Assembly (NCBI RefSeq): GCF_036850765.1
Contig: NC_089492.1
Span: 292,724,590-292,788,589, forward strand
From: Saccopteryx bilineata
Taxonomy: Eukaryota; Chordata; Mammalia; Chiroptera; Emballonuridae
Reading direction: 5' to 3'
Length of the DNA: 64,000 bases
A program made the translations under genes and the position numbers. Positions within the stretch are counted from its first letter, which is position 1. Every line of letters starts with the position of its first letter. The notes below the pieces were generated by a model that was not told the origin of the DNA, did not search any database, and saw nothing but the letters and a program-made list of their open reading frames with translations. Below, in pieces: positions 46,801-57,600 of the stretch.

Positions 46801-49800
46801 TGCAGGGCGATTACAACATGACCCCGGACCGGCACCTGGGGTGAGTCGGATGGTGTGTTGGTTTCATCTTGTGAAGTCCCCGTGGCCCAGGAGTGCATTG
46901 ACCTTCAAGGGTGTACTAGGTGCCTGAGCACCGTCAGTGTTTCCCATGTGTCCCCGTGTAAGGCAGAGTCTCTTCTACTGTCTTCTTCCCTCGAGTGCTG
47001 CTCATAACATTCTGTGGCCTGGGCCTGTGCAGGGGAGGCTGCCAGCCAGCAGTCCTAGAAGGCCTTGGCTGTGAACAGGGCTGGGATCCAGTTTGTTGCT
47101 CCCAACATTGTGGCCATGTGGACTGTCCACCTCGGGCCTCACCCACTCTGTTCCAGAGCTGCCTGGATTGACAAGTGCCGCCCCAACCTGCTCATCACAG
47201 AATCCACGTATGCCACGACCATCCGTGACTCTAAGCGCTGTCGGGAACGAGACTTCCTCAAGAAGGTCCATGAGACGGTGGAGCGTGGTGGGAAGGTAGC
47301 CATTTCCATCAGGGACATTAGGCAGGGCTCTGGACTTTGTGGCCAGGGGCCAGGTGCTGTGATTCTGGGCTTGCTGAGCATTGGGAAGAGCTCCACAGTG
47401 ACCTCTGTGGGGCACTGGTTTTCTCTCACGGCTCAGGTCCTATCACAGGACTGACCAGAGCATCTACCAGGGACCCCTGTGGAGGCAGGAGTCGGGGCAG
47501 AATGTGGCTGGGGCCTCCAGCTCTCAGGGATGGCTGGCCATGACCTCTCAGTGGATGTGGCCTCTGGCTATAAGAGCTGCCAGTAGGGCCCATCTTCATA
47601 GCAAGCTGCTTCCTGACAAGGTGGCCACAGGGAGCAACTGTCCACCCACTGTGCTCAGATGTTGGCTTGACCTGGGTGGGCAGTGTGGCCAACATCTGAG
47701 CCATGGCTTCCACCCATGCCAGTCTTGGCCCCTGCTCCATAGGTGCTGATCCCTGTGTTTGCACTGGGCCGTGCTCAGGAGCTGTGCATCCTGCTGGAGA
47801 CCTTCTGGTAGGTGCTGCCACGATAGCAGCCGGGCTCCTGGCTGGAGGGGACAGTAGAGAGCAGGACACCCGATGGCTGTGGGGGTGCTGCCTTACTCAG
47901 GCCTGTTAGTGGTACACGGGCACCACCCTCTTGCACTGAGCCTCCATACACGTCAGCTCCAACACTTTATAGAAGGACACCTGGCTCAACCCAGGCTGCA
48001 GGTCTGGGGCTGACACAGCCAGTCCCACCCTGCATCTCCTCCTGGGTGGCCCCCTCACTGTCCACAGGGAGCGCATGAACCTGAAGGCCCCCATCTACTT
48101 CTCCACGGGCCTGACGGAGAAGGCCAACCACTACTACAAGCTCTTTATCACCTGGACCAATCAGAAGATCCGGAAGACCTTCGTTCAGAGAAACATGTTT
48201 GAGTTCAAGCACATCAAGGCCTTCGACCGAGCTTTTGCTGACAACCCGGGTCCAATGGTGAGGCCCTAGTCAGGATGGGTGGATGTGGCCATCTGTGTCT
48301 GCTATAGTCAAGGTTTGCCACCAGGCTGGAGCATGGGCTGGCACTGGGTGTCCACATGTGCATTCCTCCTACATGTCTGGTGCCTGCCAGGGATCCCTGC
48401 CTGTGGTCACCTGGGGGGTGGGCTGCACCCATGATTGGGGAGAGGCGAAGGTTGGGGGTGAGAGGGGCTATGGTGGGTGCAGCAGAAGGCTTTGAGGGTG
48501 GGGGAGGGACCAGGCTTGCTGTGGAGCCTGGTCCTTGGGCAGTCGTGGTGTGGGCTGCCCTGACTGTCCCTGTGGCCACCCCCCAGGTCGTGTTTGCTAC
48601 ACCGGGAATGCTGCATGCTGGCCAGTCCCTGCAGATATTCCGAAAGTGGGCAGGAAACGAGAAGAACATGGTGAGAGGTCTGGCCCCAGGACAGGGTTTG
48701 GATGGCCACTGAGGTTGAATAGTGGTGGGGGGCAGGGGCTCCCCTGGCTTGGGGATACTGCTGTCAGGAGGGGCTCAGTACCCTGGGACCTGGTGTCTGA
48801 CCTAGGCAGCTCAGACTGCCACTTTGTCTGTACTGGTCAGGATTCCCCCTGTCCTGAGTAGAGGTCATGGTGGTCAGGCCTGGACAGACTTGAGCCCAAG
48901 ACCTCTAAGGCCACCTGAATCTGCAGTGGGGCCAGCAAGGGGAAGGGGCTTCCACCCATGGTTCAGAAGAGCAGAAAAGTGGGGTGGGAGTGTCCAGAGA
49001 GGAAGTCCTGAGGTAAGAGGCCCTAAGGCAGGTGTGTGTAGTCCCTGACGGTGGACACCAGCTCTGTCCTTTTTTTCCCTGCAGGTCATCATGCCTGGCT
49101 ACTGTGTTCAGGGCACTGTGGGCCACAAGATCCTCAGTGGACAGCGCAAGCTGGAGATGGAAGGGCGGCAGGTGGTGAGTGCCACCCTCCCCCAGCTCCT
49201 AGGGCTCCTCAGGTAGGTGGTGACGTCCTGTGCATTGTGCCACTGCAGCTAGAAGTGCGGATGCAGGTGGAGTACATGTCCTTCAGCGCCCACGCGGATG
49301 CCAAGGGCATCATGCAGCTGGTGGGCCAGGCAGAGCCCGAGAGTGTGCTGTTGGTGCACGGCGAGGCCAAGAAGATGGAGTTCCTGAAGCAGAAGATTGA
49401 GCAGGAGTTCCGTAGGCAGCCTGGGAAAGGGGTGGGGGGTGGGCTCGCCAGGGCAGGGGGATGTGGGCAGGGGCCACTCACAGAGTCAGCAAGGCAGAGC
49501 CAGCCAGCCCGCCCTACTGACTCTCTCTTTGCCCCTCATCCTAGGAGTCAGTTGCTACATGCCGGCCAATGGAGAGACGGTGACGCTGCCCACAAGCCCC
49601 AGCATCCCTGTGGGCATCTCACTGGGGCTACTGAAGAGGGAGATGGCACAGGGTACACAGGGCAGGCATGCTTGGGGCAGGGTGGGGCCAGGCAAGGGGG
49701 CCTGACCACTCTGATCCTTGTCCTTCTATCAAGGGCTGCTCTCTGACTCCAAAAAGCCCCGGCTCCTGCATGGCACCCTGATCATGAAGGACAGTGTGAG

Positions 49801-50434
49801 TGCGCAGGCAATCGTGGGGGTGGGGGTGGGTTACGGGGTTCCCACACTGCCTGACCTGCCTCTGCCCCTCAGAACTTCCGGCTGGTGTCCTCAGAGCAGG
49901 CCCTCAAGGAGCTGGGCCTGGCCGAGCACCAGCTGCGCTTCACCTGCCGTGTGCACCTGCACGATACACGGAAAGAGCAGGAGACAGCCATGCGTGTCTA
50001 CAGCCACCTGAAGAGGTGAGTGCCAGCTGGCCTCTTCTGGCTCTGAGGGGCGGGGTGCAATTGGCCTGGAGGTGGGGGTCTCACCATGCCTCCCTGCAGC
50101 CTCCTCAAGGACCACTGTGTGCAGCACCTTCCTGATGGCTCTGTGACTGTGGAGTCCATCCTCATCCAGGCTGCCGCCCATTCAGAAGACCCAGGCACCA
50201 AGGTGCTGCTGGTCTCGTGGACCTACCAGGTATGTAGCAGGACCTAGGTCTTACACCTGGCAGTGGGTCAGGACAGGCGGGGCCATCCCATCATCCTGAG
50301 CTGCCTGGGTGGGGTGGGGTGGTGAGGAGGGGACAACAGCCCCTGGTATCCTGTTGTAGGATGAAGAGCTGGGGAGCTACCTCACATCCCTGCTCAAGAA
50401 GGGTCTGCCCCAGGCTCCCAGTGGAGGCAGCTGA
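36794..50434 (+). CDS. INTS11: Integrator complex subunit 11 (RNA endonuclease), 17 coding exons
   Basis: Catalytic metallo-beta-lactamase/beta-CASP nuclease of Integrator. It cleaves U-snRNA 3' ends and promoter-proximal nascent RNA in the nucleus. Exons: 36794-36821, 40148-40245, 40720-40793, 41952-42180, 46614-46712, 46806-46840, 47157-47295, 47743-47807, 48068-48257, 48587-48670, 49085-49174, 49249-49411, 49545-49652, 49734-49795, 49873-50015, 50100-50229, 50360-50434. All are GT-AG and in frame; 603 aa (human 600, the extra residues at the C-terminus, PSGGS). Visible: HFHLDH zinc motif at 68-73, E203 in LLITEST, beta-CASP HADAKG histidine in exon 12. Exon 9 reads LFITWTNQ where human has P for T. 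Intron 4 (4.4 kb) is mostly repeat. Intron 5 (93 nt) is stop-free and has a length divisible by three. Intact. Confidence 0.97.
37240..37423 (-). mobile_element. tRNA-derived SINE (short type B), reverse, in INTS11 intron 1
   Basis: Poly(T)-type start (AAAAAAAAAAAATTTATTGA on this strand), tRNA-like head at the right (CGATGCTTTATACACTGCGC). The 14-bp repeat ACACGTGCACTTTT flanks it at 37226-37239 and 37424-37437. Confidence 0.88.
37772..38175 (-). mobile_element. tRNA-derived SINE (bat type A), reverse, with extended AT-rich tail
   Basis: Head at about 38130-38175, body as in the 1556 family, then a long AT-rich complement tail with (ATT)n. The 13-bp repeat CCCATGGTCTCTT flanks the whole at 37759-37771 and 38176-38188. 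The 80 bases at the low end are not typical of the family and may be 3'-transduced or separate sequence. Confidence 0.85.
38189..40147 (+). other. Rest of INTS11 intron 1
   Basis: Unique intronic sequence up to the CCTGCAG acceptor of exon 2. No further exon or intact repeat seen. Confidence 0.6.
41164..41191 (+). other. Short exon-4-like segment in INTS11 intron 3
   Basis: These 28 bases match 24 of 28 bases of INTS11 exon 4 (41998-42025) and would read MVGFNGPIY where the exon reads MVGYDGPIY. No usable exon frame or splice pair surrounds it. It may be a relic of a local duplication or chance. Confidence 0.35.
42778..42963 (-). mobile_element. tRNA-derived SINE (short type B), reverse
   Basis: TTTATTTATTGATTTTACAG at the left, B-box complement GGGTTTTGAACTAGTGACC and head complement CTGTGCCACCAAAGGCCAGG at the right. 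It sits within L1-like DNA. Target duplication not clear. Confidence 0.75.
43020..43392 (-). mobile_element. tRNA-derived SINE (bat type C, about 375 bp), reverse
   Basis: Reverse copy of the family whose forward form is at 62663-63054: tail complement TTTTTATTTTTCTGAAG at the left and tRNA-like head (TGCTCTACCACTGAACCAACC) at the right. The 14-bp repeat TAGATGAGCATTTA flanks it at 43006-43019 and 43393-43406. Confidence 0.92.
43492..43825 (-). mobile_element. tRNA-derived SINE (bat type A), reverse
   Basis: Reverse copy of the 1556 family. The 11-bp repeat CGATTTTTCTT flanks it at 43481-43491 and 43826-43836. Confidence 0.9.
43868..44151 (-). mobile_element. tRNA-derived SINE (diverged type A), reverse
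   Basis: Poly(T) at the left, then GAGAAAGAGAAAGGAGAGAG and a diverged body; head complement ACTCTATCCATTGTGCCACT at the right. More diverged than its neighbours, so probably older. Confidence 0.75.
44184..44345 (+). mobile_element. tRNA-derived SINE (VES-like), forward
   Basis: tRNA-like head CTGGCCAGATAGCTCGATTG with A box (TAGCTCGATTGG) and B box (GGTTCGATTCC), then GGTCAGGGCATGTTACAGG and a CT-rich region. The head looks like the VES family of vesper bats. It is a SINE head, not a tRNA gene: the anticodon arm is not a clean helix. Confidence 0.7.
44683..44964 (-). mobile_element. tRNA-derived dimeric SINE, reverse
   Basis: Two tRNA-like complement modules (CAGACCAACTGAGCTGTC near 44778; ACGTTCTATCCACTGAGCC near 44930), as in the element at 11629. 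A possible 7-bp duplication GTCCTTA lies at 44676-44682 and 44965-44971. Confidence 0.7.
45256..45408 (-). mobile_element. tRNA-derived SINE (short type B), reverse
   Basis: Left: AATTTTATTTATTGATTTTA; right: head complement GCTCCAACCAAACAAGCTAT, then CTGGCCAGGGC. Closely similar to the copy at 32786. Target duplication not resolved in the AT-rich flanks. Confidence 0.75.
45845..46247 (-). mobile_element. tRNA-derived SINE (bat type C), reverse
   Basis: Full-length reverse copy of the 62663 family, including a repeated CCCACCAGGGGGCGA motif inside (45940-45985). The 9-bp repeat AGAATTTCC flanks it at 45836-45844 and 46248-46256. Confidence 0.9.
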
Positions 50435-50614
50435 CCACCAGCAGGCCACACTCCTCTTTCCTCAATCAGAGGAACCTGGGCTTTGGCTCTAGGATGGTGT
50501 GTGTGTCCTGGTCTTCCTTCTATGGATGTGCAGCCCACACCTGGCCACAGACTTCATCTTTGGAGATAATACCAGTGTCACGCTTCTGCCTAAATAATCA
50601 TTTTTGGTGGAAGA

Positions 50615-50620
50615 AATAAA
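50615..50620 (+). terminator. INTS11 poly(A) signal
   Basis: AATAAA 181 bases after the stop, in AAGAAATAAATAGCCC, followed by TTTTATTT as a downstream U-rich element. Confidence 0.85.
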
Positions 50621-50639
50621 TAGCCCTTGAGGCCTCTTC

Positions 50640-51242
50640 ACATTTTATTTCTACTTCTGGGCAACTTCAAGTAAAAATAGAAGGAAAGGCTGTTTGTGTT
50701 CCCGTCTTGATGCTCACACCTGGCTCTTGTGCCTACCGTGTGGCAGCCCACTTGAGGCAGAAGGGTACCCAGGGCAGTGGAGACTTGGGGAGGTAGTAGG
50801 CCTGTTGTAGCCCCAGGGAGCCGAGTGCTCGACAACATAGGGCATGTGGTATGCAGAGCTGGGCAGGGTCCAGTGGCCTGCCTTAGGGAGTGGAGCCAGG
50901 GCTGCCTTGACCTTGACTGGGGATCATCTGTGACTTCAGTGCTGTAGACCCTGCAGACCACATGAAACTGGAAGCTTTGGGGCTGCTGGAGGCAGGACTT
51001 GTGGACAGATCTTAGGTCAGCTTGGAGACAGGGAGTTCTCTGCAGGGGCTGGGAAGCCCCTGCTCAGTTCTAGGAGCCTCCCCTCTTAGAGGGAACTTGG
51101 GAACTTGTGGGCTATGGGCTGAGGGGTCTGTGGCCCTGAGAGAACTGGGCACCTCACTCAAGGCCACCTGCCTTTAGGTCACTGGTTTCCAGCTGGAAGT
51201 CTTCTGGCCAAAGTGGGGCCTCTCTGCCCCCGGGGCCCTGGC
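50640..51242. other. Spacer between convergent INTS11 and PUSL1
   Basis: About 600 bases between two facing poly(A) signals. No repeat or gene recognised. Confidence 0.55.
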
Positions 51243-51248
51243 TTTATT
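51243..51248 (-). terminator. PUSL1 poly(A) signal
   Basis: TTTATT on the plus strand, AATAAA on the PUSL1 strand, 119 bases beyond the stop codon. Confidence 0.75.
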
Positions 51249-51366
51249 GCTCAACACAGGCTGGACTCCCAGCTGCGAGAATGACAGATGAGGACTGACT
51301 GCACTGCCACCAAGGACCCAGCCTGGAGAGGGGGTCAATCAGTGGGGTACAAGCAGGGACCTTGGG

Positions 51367-53724
51367 CTACCACCTCTTACCGAGGCACGCATATAGCACT
51401 GACTTCAGGAACAAGCCTTGGGCTGGAGCCACACGGGTCTGATGCTTGCCCAAGGGGTCGCAGCTCTCCAGAATCATCTTCACCTGAGCAGGTGCCAAAG
51501 CCCCCAGCCCCACAGCCACCAGAATTGCTGTCATCCTCCGCACCTGCAAACCAAGGCCAAGATTGCCACTGTGGTCGGAGCTGCCCCCTCCCCAGGAGAA
51601 CCCCAGAACAGAGCCCACCTGCCTGTACAGGAAGGATTGGCTCTCAAATTCCAGGTTCCAGAACCGCAACCTCCTGGGAACACAGGCACCCTGTGATGTC
51701 CGGGTCATAGGGGAGCCCCAGCCCAGTTTGGCCCCAGACAAGGGAAGTGGGCTGGGCTGGGCAGGGCAAGGGACCTGGAAAGACTGGTGCCCACCCTCTT
51801 TCACCTTAGGGGATTCCCCTGACCACCCTACCCCTAAGGGAAACCAGTAGGAGAGATTTAAAACCAGATAACTAGCACTTGTGAGAGGGAGGGACAGCAG
51901 ACTTCTGGGAGCCTTGCTGTGGGGGCAGGGCCCTCAGAGGAGCTAAGGTCCTAGTATTATAGTCTCTGGGGCAGCTCACTTGCGAGAGCTGACTGTAAAG
52001 AAGTCCCTCTTCCCTTCAGTGCTGACCCAAACTAGGAAGATTCTAGAAGTCAGCAGCTGCCATGTGGCCGGAGACCCTTGGGGCAGTGCAGTTAGCAGTG
52101 GAACCAATCCCATCAGGCTGTGCTGGAACCACTGGCCTGGTGCTTCTTCCCCAGTGGGACCTTTTCAGCAGCTGGCAAGATCCATCCACTAGGCAGTGAG
52201 CTTTGGGCAAAGCTGGGAGTCCTCAAAGAAAGGCAGCATTCTGTTCTGTTCCCTAGCTTGGGGGGTGGGGCACAGCTGCAGGTTCCTGGGCACCCAGTGT
52301 GCTCTCAACAGGTGCCCAGGACATCCTGCTTCTGCACTGCCCTCACCAGGAAAGGTGCTGGAGTTAACTCCAGCCCCCACAGCCTCCATACCAGCATGCA
52401 GGCTGCCTCTCACCTGCCTTCCTCAGGGAGGATAAAGGGGCTGGCTGAATCAGGAGACACAGAGGCTCTGCGCAGTGTGCGCACTGAGCTAATGGATGGG
52501 CTGCCAGCCGACTGGAAGGCACTGAAGTCATGTGTCCCCAGGAGGTGTTGGGCAGCCTCCTGCATGGCAGCCAAGTCCAAGCCACTATAGGAAACCAGGT
52601 GAGAGTGATCAGGAGAAAGTGGCCAGCCAGGGGGGCCTGGTAAACCCACCCCCACCCCCAAGTCACCGTCACACAACCCCACACTCACTCTGCCCGCAGC
52701 GCCCAGCATCGGTTTCGTTCAAACACAGATAGCTGGTCAGGCCTGGGGCAGCCAGTGGCCAGGCGGTACAGGTATGTCCTGGATGTGGCGGAGTGGCGGG
52801 CATGGAAGTCACTGGGCACACGGAAGGCCTGCAGGACCCTGTGGGAGTAAAGTTAGGCACACTAGAGGAATGACTCCCAACCCCCACCCCCACTGCGCGC
52901 GCACACACACAAGTGATGCCTTGCTGTCAATCCTATTACTCCCAAAAAGTTCTGTCCAGACACACACTTCCTCCTGACCACCACCTCTACCCACAGTGGA
53001 CAAGTGGGTTAGAGCAGAGACTGCACACCGGATAGCGGGGTGCCTCAGGTGGGTGTTGAGGGCCTCTGTCAGGACCTCAGGGGAGAAGGGCGGCTGGCCT
53101 GAGCGGCGCTGGACGTCCAAGTGCGCCGCGTTGCTCAGGGCGTGAACCCCAGCATCCGTTCGGCTGGAAATGATGAACTTGACCGGCAGGACCGATTTCA
53201 GCTTCTCTGCGGCCTCCTACGGAGACAAAGCCGCAGGCGGCGGGGCGGGCAGCTGCAGAGAGCAGACCCCATGCTTTCACAGGCGTGGGGCTCCCACAGG
53301 TCGCCCCCAGAAGTCGCCCTCCTCCGTCCTAGGCGACAGGCCGGTGGATCTCACCTCTAAGTAGTTCTGGACCCCGACAGCGCGCTGGGCGCCCCTGACA
53401 GCTGCGACTCCGCTGTGGGGAGAGGCGGGCGTAGGTCAGTGGAAGGAGGTCGTCCCGCCCGGGCCCCACCCTCTGCTGCAACTCAGCCATTCCTCGGCGT
53501 CGGGGCCAGAGACCAGACTTGCGGATCCTAAATATAGCTCCCGCCGTTGCCTCGCGCGCCAGCTGCCCTCAGAGATTAGCTCCGCGCGGCGCCGGGCTGC
53601 ACGTGGGGGTCACGGGCACGGGGTGGGGGAAGGTCCGGGGTACGTACTTAAAGTCGGTGCCCACGTACTGGAAGTACACGAGGTAGCGCGCCCGCACCGA
53701 GCCCGCGGCCGGGACCGAGCCCAT
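51367..53724 (-). CDS. PUSL1: Pseudouridine synthase-like 1 (TruA family), 7 exons
   Basis: TruA-type tRNA pseudouridine synthase homologue; human PUSL1 is a mitochondrial protein affecting mitoribosome translation. Exons in transcript order: 53724-53648, 53412-53355, 53216-53029, 52838-52689, 52584-52414, 51673-51619, 51543-51367. All are GT-AG and in frame; 291 aa (human 303). The family motif [10 protein letters not shown] puts the catalytic Asp at 66. RxY motif: [13 protein letters not shown]-terminal half: [12 protein letters not shown] and [20 protein letters not shown]. The C-terminus is shorter than human, stopping at LYACLGKRW just after a conserved LFLKSVLY. The GGTAAGAGG there also resembles a 5' splice site, so a further exon is possible. 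It diverges from ACAP3. Confidence 0.94.
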
Positions 53725-54626
53725 GGCCGTGCAGGACCGGACTGAGAGGTACTAAGAAGAGCGGGAGCTGCACGTGAACCCCGTGCGCGCTCATGCAGCC
53801 TGACTCGTCCTCCCGAACACGCTCCCGCGCCTGCGTCTTTGCGTTCGCCTGGCCCCGGCAGCTTTGCACACCCGCCCCACGGCCGCCAGGGGCGGGGGGA
53901 GGGGAAGCGGAGGCGGGGTCAGGCTTAGGGAGTGGGTGCAAAGTGCCGGCGCACTGCGGAGCGCGTGGGCCCGATACGGGCAGCGGCGTCCTGGGAGACG
54001 CTCTCACAACCACGTGCAGACCTGCATGCCCCCTCGTGCGTGCACTCATCCACCCACCTACCCACACAGCAACTCTCGCCCCATCCTCGTGGAGCTTGTC
54101 CTTCTGCCTCATTCCGGCCTAGCGGGTTTTGCAAACGCCCCTAGTTGCGCAACTACCGGATCGCTGGAGAGGGCGGTGCCCGGACCCTCCCAGCATCCGG
54201 CGGCCCGGCAGACAGCTCCCGACGCCCTACTGTTGCTGAACCCACCTACCTACCCGACCTGGAGTGGCCTCGGAACGAAGAGGGGCGGAATGTCGGGGCG
54301 TCCGCGCCGGAGCCGGGCGTGCCTGTGGCCTCAGGGAGGGGTGTTTGGCGACGCTCCCCGGCAGTGACAGCGGGCGGCGCCCGTGGGCGGCGGACTTTGG
54401 CGACGCTCCCCGGCGGTGACAGCGGGAGGCGCGCGCACGCTGCGGACTTTGGCGACGCTCCCCGGCGGTGACAGGCGGGGCGGAGCGGCGGCTCAGCGGC
54501 CTCGTTCCGGGGCGGGCGGGCGCCGAGCGCGGCGCGGGCGGGTGGACGAGCGGGCCGGGCTGGCCGAGGATGCTGCTCGGGGCGCCGTGGTCCTCGTGCC
54601 AGTGAGCGCCGCGCGCGGTCGCAGCC
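53725..54626. promoter_or_regulatory. GC-rich bidirectional PUSL1 / ACAP3 promoter region
   Basis: The two start codons lie head to head 902 bases apart. CpG density is high next to both, highest at 54290-54626, and lower in the middle (about 54000-54130). There is no TATA box. The ACAP3 side carries a 52-bp tandem repeat. Confidence 0.75.
54344..54475 (+). repeat. 52-bp GC-rich tandem repeat, about 2.5 copies
   Basis: Copies start TTTGGCGACGCTCCCCGGC at 54344, 54396 and 54448 (period exactly 52). The third copy is cut short after GGTGACAGGCGGGGC. Copies differ at a few bases. It sits 152-283 bases upstream of the ACAP3 ATG, inside the CpG island. Confidence 0.93.
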
Positions 54627-57600
54627 ATGACGGTGGAGTTCGAGGAGTGCATCAAGGACTCGCCGCGTTTCAGGTGTGCACGCGGGGCGCGCCCTTTGTG
54701 GTCACTGGGGTCGCCGCCCCCTGGGGGACCCGGGGTGGACGCGGGATGGGCGCGGGGTGGGGGTGTCGGTGCCCGTTTTGTGCCGGGCGCTGAAGCCGAT
54801 GACAGAAGCTGGAGGACCCCGCCTCGGACAAAGCCCGCAGCGCCCCAGGACGAAGGGACAGAACAAAAGATGCCCCTTGTGCTGGTCACCTCGCGCGGAG
54901 GGCGCGCGCGTGGAGGCGGGGCTGCCGCCGGCAAGCCACCTCTCCGTGGGAGTGTCCACTCCTGCTTTGTGTCTGCACCTTCGTGCTGGTCACCTGCAGA
55001 AGACTGAGACCCTCCCCGGCCCTGCATTGCTACTCTGACCAGGGTTGTCTGGGCACGTGGGGCGTATGTCTCTGGATTCTGCATTGGCCCATGTGCCCAG
55101 AGCAGTGCACGGGGGACAGTCAGCCGGAGCCACGTGTGGGGCCTGGGGCTGGCTGCTGGGCAGGGGGTGACCTCGTGACCTCGAAGCCTGGAATGGTGGG
55201 GGCTGGGATGAGCAGACTGGTTTGGAGGTTCTGGTGGGAGGTTTTGGGCTGTGGTCTGCTCTGGGTTTGTGTTTTTAGTGCTTTCTGGGAGTGCAGGTGT
55301 GTTCTCCTGTGTGCATTACACATTCACTATGTGTGCATATTTGCCAGGTGTACACATGGGAGCTATGTCCGTCTACACCCTGCCTGAGGTGGCAGACCCT
55401 GGATGTGAATGTGTAAATGAGCTGTATACTCTGTGCTGGCATGCTTGATACATGTGTGTAGACTAGTGATAGGTCCATGAACATGTGTCGCGTGTCACTT
55501 CTTGGTGTTTATCATGTTGGTATGAGTGTTGGTACTAAACACCCATGTTAGTTTGCTCATGCATATTCCAGCACTAGGACACACGTCTCTGCACGTGTGT
55601 GTGTGTGTGTGTGTACTGTGCCACTGCATGCATGCACATGGGATGGCACAGGAGCATATCTACCGTGTCTCTATGAATGTGTGCACTTGGTCATGTGTGG
55701 TGTGCGTGCTGGGTCTCTGGGGTTTGCCAGTAAGAGGGCCTATGTGTGCTTGCACCAGTGGGGCTAGGCATCAGTACTCTTACTCCTGGGCCCCTGGAGC
55801 CAGCTTCTTGCACAATCACCTCACAAGGGAGGCTATGGATAAGGGGTTTTGTCAGCCCAGAGGGTGGCCCAGGCCCTGGGCAGAGAGGTGGGGGATGACC
55901 ATCTGTTTGCCCATCCTCTGTTGATGACTGATGAAGGGAGGGGGTGTGAGTAACCCCCACCTCTGCCCACTGTTCTCCAGGACCCAAGCTGTGGGGGGAG
56001 GTGCAGCCAGGGACTAGTCTGGGGGCTTGGACTTTGCTGAGGCATACTGGCCTTGTTCTGGCACCTCCTGCAGAGACTCATGCTCCTCCTTCCCTTGCAT
56101 AGAAGGGTCCAGGTCCACCTTGCCTGGTCAGATGGGGGCATAGGCATCCCATTTACCTCCTGGTCTTCCTTCCTACACTAGCCTGTTCTGCTGGTGGCGC
56201 CTGCAGTGATTATGGTGGCTTTGCCATGCTCCCTCTGGTAGGGAGGAGTTGCCCTAGTGAAAGTGCCCAGCCTGACCTGGGGGAGGGGCTCAGTGAAGTC
56301 ACTGGAACCCTGGGCCACAGAAGCCTTGCTCTAGGTTTCAGGGTTGGGTTGAGGTTTAATAAGGGTTTGAGGCCACCCTGAAGTCCCTCTGTCTGCTCAG
56401 CCTTAGGTGCAGCTGAAGATGAAACTTGGGCTTCCTGGAGGTTGGCCTAGGGTGGGGGTGGGGGGGCAGGCCAGGAGGATGTGGTCAGTGATGTGAGACC
56501 ATGTGGCCCTAGCCCTGGGAAGGGGGACCCTGCCTGTACACTCTTGACCTGGAGAGAGCATGTGGCTCAGGGGTCCAGACTCTCCCAGACAGGCGTGGGG
56601 CCTCCTCCCACCCCTTGTTCTTGGTGCCCCCTCCCTTGGGTGGGGCTTCAGGCACTGAGTCATGGCTTTGGGGGGGACTGGCCTCTCCCTCAATCTCATC
56701 CTCCAAGCTGCTGAGGAAAGCCTGGAGGGAGGGCAGGAGAGGAGGCCTCTGGTCCTCAGGGGCTAGGGAAGGAGAGCTGGCACACTGTCTCCTGGTACAA
56801 CCCCACCCATGCCTTGCTCCAAGCACCAGGTGCCCAGGCCCAAGGGTGGCAGCTCTCTGTACAGCTGTCCAGGATATTTGGGGTGGTTGGAGCACCAAGG
56901 CTGTGTCTCCCTCTGCGGCATCCTCTTCTGGGTGGGGTGCTCCTTCCTTGCCTTGGGATCCTCTGAGAGGGACAGGAGAGGCTACAGCAGAGGTCAGGGT
57001 CCCTGGGGTCCCTGACTGCAGCCTCCTGCAGTCAGCCTTACATATTTCAGGCCACACCACCGAGTGGTTCAGAGGGGCAGTCCTAGGTGGGGTGCAGGGC
57101 ACCCCATTGGGGCCTGGGCCACCTCCAGTCCAAGCAGACAACCTTTCTGACCCTCTCTGCTCCAGAATAGAGTCCCCTGAGCCCCTCCAGAAGGGATGGG
57201 CGGTGCTCAGAAGGAGTCCTGCCAGGGGGGGGGACCTTACAAAATCCCTGGGTGCTCTTCCCCACCCCAGCTCCTAATGGAGATCATTCTGAGCTACACC
57301 CCAAGTGAGGTGACTAGGTCCTACCACCCAGGCCTGAGAAACCCTGGGATATGTCCCTCCCCCTGCCCCCTCCCCTTTGCCTGACTCCACCCAAGGCCTG
57401 TCCCTGGAGGCCTGCCTCCCGCCCCTGGTCTGAGCCCTATTCCCATTGTCCCTCATCCCCAGGAGGCCAGATGGGCCCAGCTCACCAGCTGAGGGGGTTG
57501 GGGGCACCGGGATCCTGGCCTGATTTTCCTATTTCCTGTTCTCGGAGCATGGGGTTGGGGGGGGGTGGTGTCACGTGCCTGATCCATCTGCCTCTGCCTT

